From NCBI RefSeq assembly GCF_003573695.1, contig NC_039368.1, positions 13,520,360 to 13,584,359 on the forward strand: a DNA stretch of 64,000 bases. Direction: 5' to 3'. The notes beneath the pieces were generated by a model. It was not told where the DNA came from. It did no database searches and was given only the letters and a program-made list of their open reading frames with translations. The DNA is from Papaver somniferum (taxonomy: Eukaryota; Streptophyta; Magnoliopsida; Ranunculales; Papaveraceae). The translations under genes were made by a program, and so were the position numbers. Positions 56,101 to 64,000 of the stretch are shown piece by piece; the stretch's first letter is position 1, and every line of letters starts with the position of its first letter.

Positions 56101-59100
56101 CCAATTTGTTTAGATAACTACCATAGAGTGAATCAGGTGGAGGTGCGATCGGAGAGCCAGTTTCCAGGTCTTTTCTTGTCAGATTATTGTGTGATTCTTC
56201 TGTAGGCAAACTAACAAAATGAGACACATTTCCCAACGAACTGCTATCATCAGAATATTCTTCACCCCGAATCTCTTTAAGAGTGTCATCACTGTCTCTC
56301 TTTCCAGGAGTCAGGTTCGAAACATTAACCGATTGCAGCAAATAACCCGAACTTTCATCATGGATCCCTCCATCCAGATACACATCTGGTAGAGCTTCAC
56401 CAGATGTCACAGGGAGCGCATCATCTACCATATGGGACGGAAAATATGAGAAATCTACCTGATGTGATACATTTCGACTGAAGTTGTTATCTCCATTGGA
56501 AGTTGTGGATAATTTACAATCTTTCTGATAGCTTGAAGGAGATTCCACATAGTCAGATCTCACGGCTTTACATTTGCTCTCACTTTCTTTTGAACTAATT
56601 TGGGAGACGGTAAAACTTGAATTCGTGAGTGAAGATTCACGGGATAGTTCTCCGCGTCCAGATATGTAACTTGGAAATCCAGATGCTTCACTAGAGGCGC
56701 CAAATGAGACTCGATGCTCTGAAGGTCCAGTTCCTAAAGTATCCCCATTTTCACAGAACTTTGCAGAAGATAAATCAACAACTTCCCTACGGACGGTTTC
56801 AGTAGATGGGTCTGGTTTAGCCGCTACATCACCATCTGACAGCACATGCCCAGCTGAACTGCTCGGGGTATCGGAATACGAAAAACTAGATCTTCCTTTT
56901 CTGAATGAATTAGTTCCATCATCAGACACACTTGAATTTTCAACTGACTGAGAATCTGAAAACCCACCTTGGACCTCCTGTAGGTCTTCACTTTTGTTCG
57001 AACCCATTCGCATTCTCTCAGTGTGGAAAAAGCCTTGCTCATTCATTGTTCTACATTCAGTGTCAGTTTCCATTTCTGATTCCATGGTGGTAAGAGCATC
57101 CACATAATTGTCAACCTCACTGGTAAGATCATCAGATCGATACCCATCGATTTTCCCTTCACCTTTGTTTTCCTTAGAAACCATCACGTCTACCTTCCTA
57201 TCAACCAGCTTGTTAAAGTTGGGCGTGGGTGAAGACAACTTTTTCAATTCTTCTTCAATGACATCCTCATCTAGTTCGTCCATGCACATTTCTAGTATTT
57301 TTTCGTGGCTAGTAGGAGATGAAACAAGATCTCTATCTCTTATAACCAATTGGTTGGCAGAGTCCTGAGTACTGAGCTCAAGCCCTTCATAACTTAATTC
57401 ACTAAAGTTACTGGATTTCAAGCGTTCAGGTAAACGAGATTCAAGAAATCTTTCCATATAGCTTTTTCCGCTTATAGAATCGAAAAGAAGTCTATTGAAT
57501 TGCCGCTTCTTCAGCTTTACACGGTTCGTTGGAAGATTAGTATCAGTCTGCTGGCGTTCCTTAGAGAACAACTGATGCAACCTGAATAATCAAAGTGGTA
57601 GTCAAGAAATCAACATTTTGCACCATAAAAGGGGTAAGAAGAACCGAACAACCACTACAAAGAATAGCTAATGCTGGCAAAGAAGAAGATCAAGGTCCTC
57701 ACTTGGCATGGGATCTTGCAGATCCTTCTGCTGTTTCTCTAATTCTCCACTGTGAACCTTTTCTCTGCAAAACAAAATTATAACTGTTTTTTGTTATGAA
57801 ACTGCGCCGACTGCTTAATGCTTGTTTTGCAGATACTCTCAATTTCAGCGGTGAAACCAAACAAGCTACTGTTTCAGTAAATGCCTTACCCTGATTTTGC
57901 GAGCTTTCTTTTCCTTTCGAGTATCCGCTTTCTTTGATTCGAAGGAACTTACCTCCGCTTTAAAGAACGATGGATCAGAGTATCGCTTTAAACAAGCCCC
58001 AAGACCAGCATTATCAAACCTGGAGGGAGGATAAGCATGCATGATAAGATTTAGGAGAGAGTTATAACGAGTAATACCAAAAACTAGGAAGCAAAAGTAA
58101 TAAAGCAATCATACTTGTCTAACAGAAATAATCGAGGTGGACCACGGCATTCTTCATAAGAATCCATAACAGAGTGAGGTAAATCTCCAGATGTGATCAG
58201 ATTCTGGCTCATTTGGAGATTAGGATGCCAGTCAATACCTGAAAGAAATCATGTATCAACAACATCAACACCTTCAACCAAGGAATGAATGATAACCGTG
58301 ATAATCCCCAAAGGTAGTTACCATTGATTAAAATGTTTTTAAGAAATGGGGCAGTTTAGCTGCTTCTACCTTCAGGCTGTGTTTTATTTGGCATACATTA
58401 GTTTTACGATGTCGATGATCAAGTATATTACAACTCAACTACTAACTGCTGGGGACTTTCAGAGGTTTCCATATCTTTTAACTTATCAATGGTCAAAATT
58501 CAGCTACAATGATCCATTTCTCAGGGGGAAAAACACTATTCATGAGAAATAAAATGGAAAATTAAAGTCAACAATGATGCACACCATCGTGTTCCAATCC
58601 TTAATCCTCCGCGATATAGCATGTTATATATTGCTAACACAAATTTCAAATCAAGAATCTACAGGAGAACCCCTAACCTTCATTATAAAGTAATAGCGAA
58701 TGATTAGTTTGAGAAAGAAATGCCTTCTCGACTGATGGAAATTCTGCCTCAAGTTGTTGAACACGAACCTTCAGCCTATGTCCCCTAGAAGCAGTTGCCA
58801 TCACTTCTTCATGCAAGTCACTGAATATCCCTGCAGCAAACCTGTTGCACAAATTTAGGAAAAAGCAAACATTATAAGCAACATAAAAAAACATGTATAT
58901 CCGAGTGTAGCGAAGAACATGATTGCTTCTTAAGTTCGTAGCCATTTCGAGAACAGATAAACAGCAAAATCCCAACCACAAACACATTTACTTCCCTCAC
59001 TCAATACCTAATGAATTCACCGGTGTACCAGAAACACAAATTTTCGAATACAAAAACATAAAATATTGAAGGTGCAAACCGAACTCTTTAAGTCAACTAA

Positions 59101-59541
59101 CACTTAAAATACCAAAGATAATTCTCAAATTTGCTTCCGAAGCCAACTAATAATCTAATGTTCAAGTTAAGATTGAATGCAAGTAGTACAGGAAAAAAGA
59201 AAAAAATTACTAATTAACTAGAAATTCTATAACTAGTATCATCAATTCGCCTTCCAACTTTTCAAAATATCTATTCCTAACCTAAATTTCCATACTCCAG
59301 ATCCAAAAAGATGACCTAAATTTCAACATTTTCAGTTACAGAGTGAAGTAGATCACTGTAGAAGCCAAAAAGAAAAAAGAACTTACTCAGCAAGGTCACC
59401 CAACTGACGCAAGACTCCAACAAGTCCAGCCATGGCAACACCTTCAAGAAGAGCTTCAGGATCATTTTTATCTGCTGCTTTGTATAACTCTGGATCCGAC
59501 AAACAAAACTCATTCCTCAACAAATACCTTGCTAGAGGCAT
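53191..59541 (-). CDS. SCAR/WAVE-family Arp2/3 activator, nine exons
   Basis: A subunit of the WAVE regulatory complex that activates Arp2/3 to nucleate branched actin; in plants it affects trichome and pavement-cell shape. Exons: 59541-59387, 58841-58678, 58238-58115, 58019-57890, 57764-57703, 57581-53819, 53721-53635, 53520-53416, 53244-53191. All introns are GT-AG and phases join to give 1547 residues. The N-terminal SCAR homology domain (about 1-200) starts [12 protein letters not shown]. Basic stretches follow near residues 185-235. A proline block [11 protein letters not shown] lies near residue 950 amid repeated SLNPF motifs. The C-terminus has a WH2-like helix ([10 protein letters not shown]...LKP) and an acidic end [12 protein letters not shown]. 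Length suits the SCAR2-like group (Arabidopsis SCAR2 is about 1400), but the paralogue is not proven. No lesions seen. Confidence 0.92.
54200..54975 (-). repeat. In-frame 180-bp (60-residue) tandem repeats in the SCAR gene
   Basis: Equivalent points recur at 54371, 54551, 54731 and 54911, exactly 180 bases apart, and a weaker unit lies toward 54200. Each unit encodes the pattern DREEExSQD, then APSP, then (A)DxIExSxxPSNEVxNAQPSFLS. The divergence between units shows an old, maintained expansion in the disordered middle of the protein. Confidence 0.8.
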
Positions 59542-61503
59542 TTTCCTTTCTTTCACCAAACCTAGAACAGTTTATTATTCTGTATAGTTTCTTCTTCTGC
59601 TAAACATTCCCACATGACATTGCCATTAAAATCTGTAAAAGTAAGAAGAAGAACTGGATATTGAATAGAGAGCCATTAATTAAAAATAAAATAAAAAAAA
59701 ACTGATGAAATATTCATTTATTTAGTATTAAAATACGCCTCTGTGAATTCCAGCGCACATTAGCTCCGTTTTTTATGGTCACTGGACTTCTCTTCTTTTC
59801 TTGGTAACGTATATGAGACTGGACACAGAACTCGAGGAAAGACATACACTGTATAGTGTTCCAAGTAGTATAATAATGACCGCTTATCTTATTGGACCCC
59901 ACATTAGTCTTTATCATCAACCGCTTGATTTATTATTATGATTCTTGCTGTATTGTTTGACTTCCAACTTAGAACCGGAAGGGTTTCCGGTTCACAGGCT
60001 GGGTATTTTTTGTGACCGGGTGAACCCAGTGAGGATAAGCCTAAGCGAATTGCTTAATTAGTGAAATGGATTTGATAAATGGGTTTTTGTGCAACTGAGA
60101 GAGGCTCAAATGCATGCATACAGTGGAGAGGATGGAAACAAATACAAGAAACAGGACCTCACCTTTCAACTGTATTTGTTCGATCATTCTGTTTTTTTGT
60201 TTGTGGACACTTGATGAATTCCCTAGTGAAGACGATCCCAAGAAAACGACTAAACAAAGACATTAACAAGCAGACAAATGTGATGGTGGTTTAACTTATT
60301 AGCCTGGATCATGTCCACGTTTGAAGGTCTAAACTAATCTAGCTGTGTGATTTAATTTCATCCTCAAGATAGCTCTAGCAGCCTTGTAATTTGAAGGACT
60401 GAAAAGATAATTCTGGTTAGCTAGAGACGTAGACTGTGGATTTTAATGCTGTGTACTGCTAATGAAGTTCAATGATTCCATCTTCTTTTTTGTGGGTACT
60501 TATCATTACTTGTCTTGTCCCCCCTACATTTGCAATTTGCACTGCCTTAAGCTGGTTTTGACAGCCTCATAATTGATCTATAATATGCAGACCACTTGTC
60601 GAAGAAATATCTACAGCTGCGAAATTGCAAGATTGCTAATGGTGCACGCAAGTTAGGGATCCGGAGCCGGGCAATGGTGGTATTCTACGAATTTTTATTT
60701 GAAACTTATTGAGTAAACTAGCTAGTGAAGATGTACTCATGATTTATTTGAAGTGTAAAAGTGAAATAAAGAGACATTGATTAGATATCCTAGTCCTAAT
60801 CATCCAGAGATAAAGAGATTTGATATATCCGAATGATTTTGATGGATATGATTACAACAAATAAATGAAGAAGCATTTTATGAAATCATGACATCACACA
60901 TGGAACTTACTATTTACTACAGTTCTGCTCTGCCGAGATATTTCTTTCAATTGCCTGATTTTTTATAGGTAAATTTTTTCTTCCAGTTCTGCATTAATTC
61001 TTTTGATTGTTCTGGTGGGTAAGAGTAAGAGTTTCTTTTAATTTTGCATTGATTATGTTAGTTTAACAAAAAGCTTAAAGCCCAAGCTGACAGATCCAGC
61101 TAGAAACTCTCCTGATTTCGCACATACTGTATATTTCTATCTGTGCTTCAGAAGTGAAAAAAGAATCCCAAGGAAAATGCAACTATCTTAATAAATAGAC
61201 AGATGAACAAAGCTTTCGGTAAAATGAAAGTGAAAGTAATATGATTTGCGACGTCAATAATTTGATCCATTGTTTAATGCTTTACTGGAAAATATACATA
61301 TCCCTGGCAGAACAGAACTGGCAGTATTCTCAACCAGCAACAACCCCAACTTAATGCTGCAGCAACTAGCCCAGGGTAGCTTGGTAGGTTCTCTGTGTAC
61401 GCTTAACTAACTTTAAATACATACTCAAGTATCAATAAATGTACATTGCAAAATTGTCCAGACAAAGAATAATAATTTGGACCAAATTTTTTTTTGTTTT
61501 TTT
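59542..61503. other. Intergenic region upstream of the SCAR gene
   Basis: The first few hundred bases should hold the SCAR promoter and leader. I see no convincing TATA box and no coding sequence. The open frames at 60041-60241 and 60079-60294 overlap on opposite strands without recognisable motifs. Confidence 0.4.
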
Positions 61504-62601
61504 TGTAACCTGCCATAAGGGGCGGCAGTGTGATAGTAATGTCCTTCTAGTTGGTTAGGGGATATCCTATAGGAGGTGTAAATTAACTAGATTACCCTCC
61601 CCATTTTTTAACCTAAATCAAAGCTAAATTGAAAATTTGTTTTCTTTCTTCTTCTCTTCTCCTCCTCCCATCAACTGTAACCTCCATTAAAACTCAAAAT
61701 TTCATCGTCTTTGATTAATCGACGATTCGAAAATTAATCAAGTGTAGTGTAATGGACTTATATGAGGTGTGTTTTGAAAACTCAGTTACGATTTGGTTTA
61801 CTTTGTTCGATTTAAGTTTAATTTCTATCGAAATTTAGGGTTTTAGATGAAAATTGAAATTGAAATTTCTGGGTTTATGTGAGTTACGGTTGATTTTAAC
61901 TCAATTACGAACCGTAACTGGATATTTTGATGTTGTTACGGTTGGTAATAGTTCAATTACCAACGGTGTGTTCTTATATCTGAGAATTTTCTTCAGTTAC
62001 GGTTGGTAACCATTTTAGTTTACGAACCGTAACTCAGTTACGGTTGGTATCGAGCATTTGGTTACCAACCGTAACTGGTTTTACGATTGGGTTTTCTTCA
62101 AATTTAACAAGTTACGGTTGGTAGTTCATCTTTTACGAACCGTAGCTTCGATTTACGGTTGGTTATGACTTATGAGCACAATTCCAACCGTAATTAGCTC
62201 TGAAAATGTAAAAAAGTTAAATTTTTTACGTACTTTAGATAACTTTGAGCAACAAAAAGCTAGTTGAGACTAATTTAGAAGTATACCCGGTCATTTTCAG
62301 GTCCTGGTTCTTCATTTTGTTGGTTAATTTCTTCAATTGATTGAGATTGATCTTCTCCTCTAAACTTTTTTTTTAACTATAAAAATCTGATTTTGATTTT
62401 GAGTTAATATACGTGAAATTAATCATTAACACTAAACTTGATTATCATCACTAAACTAGGTTATCAATTATGAGGGTTATTTTATCATTTTCAGTATTTT
62501 TCTTTTATAAGGGACACTTTGAATTATCATGTAATGACCTTTTTTGTCCTATTAGAATGTAGTCCCTCTGATGAGCCATGCCGCCCCTATAACGGGTTAC
62601 A
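61504..62601. mobile_element. Non-autonomous TIR element, ~1.1 kb, rich in short hairpins
   Basis: TGTAACCTGCCATAAGGGGC at 61504 is matched, inverted, by the end ...GCCGCCCCTATAACGGGTTACA at 62601. The TIRs are about 24 bases with a few differences. Between 61780 and 62200 the word TTACGGTTGGTA and its reverse complement TACCAACCGTAA (with one-base variants) alternate about a dozen times. No transposase is encoded. The flanks are T-rich, so a target duplication could not be confirmed. Confidence 0.7.
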
Positions 62602-62604
62602 TTT

Positions 62605-63157
62605 CTTAGATATATATAGAGAGAGAACCAAGTTCTATACGATCCCAGGGGGTTTGATTTCATTTAGGGCAACATATTCAGTAGCACAACATTTAGAAAG
62701 TGATGACAAGGAACATAAACTAATGAGAATGTTAAACAAGGAGTAAGTACACTTAGCATAATTTTTTAATATAACTATGCATTCAAATTTAGATGGATTA
62801 TTACTACTTTATAAAAGTCTATGTTGCATTTGTGTTCAAATTGAACTTCATAGTAGGAGGATATTGTCAACGATAATACTAATAATTAAGTTCATAGTAG
62901 TTAAATCTTAATCTTAGTCAATCAGTTCAGGAGATGTTCACCTTATCTACAGGAATGCCCGAAAAATTGGCGACATTAAACTGTTACTAGTGGCAGATGT
63001 TTGCAGTTTCATAGACCACAATTCAATGAAAAACTATTCAATCAATAATCTTGGCAAATGTTACGGAGAAGGAAAGACAGCACCCAAGATATTAATGGGC
63101 TTCGTGGGCTTCAAAGGGGTTGAACTTGTGGTTGCCTTCTGTCATGCTTATAGGTGA
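62605..63157 (+). other. Possible unrecognised two-exon coding fragment
   Basis: An open frame reaches a donor at 62743 (GA|GTAAGT) and continues in phase after an acceptor at 62952 (TTATCTACAG|GA), ending at TGA 63155-63157. The joined part reads through VADVCSFIDHNSM, LGKCYGEGKTAPK and VELVVAFCHAYR. The 210-base intron and intact phase are suggestive, but no family was recognised. The 5' part runs back into the TIR element, so a true start is not evident. It could be chance. Confidence 0.22.
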
Positions 63158-64000
63158 TACTGATAGGTGAAAATATAACAGGGATGCCTGCATGGCTGGA
63201 CGATCTTGTATTTATCCTTCTGCTGGGAACTTCTCGACTCTTATATGGCCGCCTGATAGTTGGCACAATACAGTGGGTAGTGGTGATGGTGCTGCTGCCA
63301 CCAAATGACTTCTGAATAATCAAGATGCATGTTGTAGTTGCAGGAAATCCCACAATTAACACCCCTTTAATAATTTCTAGATTTAAACTTATTTAACATG
63401 AAAATGAAGATAAAAATAATGGTAATGTAAAATAAGACCCAAAATTTACGTGGTTCGATCAATGTGATCTACATCCACGGGGTTAGGGTTCACTATGATT
63501 GTTAAAATTACATTTGGATTACATTGAGACTCCATTAATGAGTATTTGGAGCTCTAGGTTGGTGAAGGAATTAGAAGGATATAATAATAATACAAATTCT
63601 GTTTTCTCTCTCTACAAATGTGTCCTCCCTCTGTTGATAATACTTTCGCTCTCATACCTTTCTCTTTATATAGGAGTGGACGACATCTAATATGTAGTGG
63701 GGTACACCTAATATTCCCCTATTTTCAGATTTGACATGCGACACTATCGCACGCTCATACTGACGCTTCTCGCACGTACTTTTTATCCTGGCACAACTTT
63801 CATGCTTTATTTGTGAGTTGGTGACGTCATCTCTTGGCATGCTTTGTGCGATGTCTTCGCTTGATTGTGAAGTGATCATTTCGCTTAATAATAATATGTG
63901 CAATATTCTGCCCCTACATTTTGTCTCTTTTTTCTTGAATATTTCTTGAAGAGCGATCTTTAAGAAAAAATCTGTTGTTGTAGTAGTCTTTGATCTTTGT
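63158..64000. other. Window end; retroelement-like sequence without genes
   Basis: ACGTGGTTCGATCAATGTGA followed by CTACATCCACGG (near 63450-63480) resembles a sequence common in plant LTR and LARD elements (ACGTGGTTCG...TACGTCCACGG). No boundaries can be drawn before the window ends. Confidence 0.35.

Noticed and set aside
53804..57580. Single-exon 1258-codon reading of the SCAR gene
   Set aside because: The first codon is TTG inside an exon and the last codons run past a donor at 53818; the spliced nine-exon model restores both SCAR family ends.
63155..63301. Third exon extending the 62605-63157 fragment
   Set aside because: An in-phase continuation exists after AACAG at about 63181, but the intervening 28 bases are too short for a plant intron.
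1..64000. CRISPR arrays, bacterial operons, rRNA and tRNA genes
   Set aside because: None seen; the tandem arrays found lie inside transposons or the SCAR exon and lack repeat-spacer structure.

Overview
The window is nuclear DNA from a flowering plant with a large, transposon-rich genome. The evidence is GT-AG introns, plant-type gene families (a SCAR/WAVE gene, a Sel1-repeat gene and an RPS2/RPS5-like resistance gene) and plant LTR-retrotransposon lineages. An early-diverging eudicot such as a poppy relative would fit, but the sequence alone does not settle the species.

Layout. (1) 1-5.4 kb: non-coding DNA with a diverged ~300-bp duplication and strong palindromes, then a three-exon Sel1-like gene on the minus strand (3415-4083). 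(2) 5.4-12.9 kb: degenerate LTR pieces, several carrying a recurring GTACGCGTAC palindrome, and remains of hAT- and SINE-like elements. (3) 12.1-38.9 kb: a nested stack. An old copia-like LTR is split by a 25.7-kb gag-only copia element (12875-38608, TSD ATCAA). That element is split by a 17.2-kb Ty3/gypsy Athila-like element on the minus strand (18277-35510, TSD GGAAT, LTRs of about 3.9 kb). The left gypsy LTR holds a 1.7-kb TRIM-like element (21108-22801, TSD CAACC) and the right one a 0.76-kb hAT-type element (31862-32622, TSD GTACCAGC). (4) 38.9-41.5 kb: gag fragment, primer site and LTR of a further degenerate element. (5) 41.75-52.5 kb: a CC-NBS-LRR resistance pseudogene broken by a 1-kb TIR element (42136-43134), a 5.1-kb Ty1/copia element (43980-49104, TSD TTTGA) and about 2.8 kb of other sequence. 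(6) 53.2-59.5 kb: a complete nine-exon SCAR/WAVE gene on the minus strand, predicted at 1547 residues. (7) 59.5-64 kb: mostly intergenic, with a 1.1-kb TIR element rich in short hairpins and a possible unrecognised coding fragment.

Only the Sel1-like and SCAR genes look intact. SCAR activates the Arp2/3 complex and so controls branched actin and cell shape. All autonomous-type transposons here carry stops or frameshifts. I found no convincing new biological system. The most interesting signals are the CpG-containing palindromes shared by several LTR remnants, the two elements with TA...CA LTR ends (one with an inverted partial LTR inside it), the 60-residue tandem repeats in the SCAR protein, and the hairpin-rich element at 61.5-62.6 kb.
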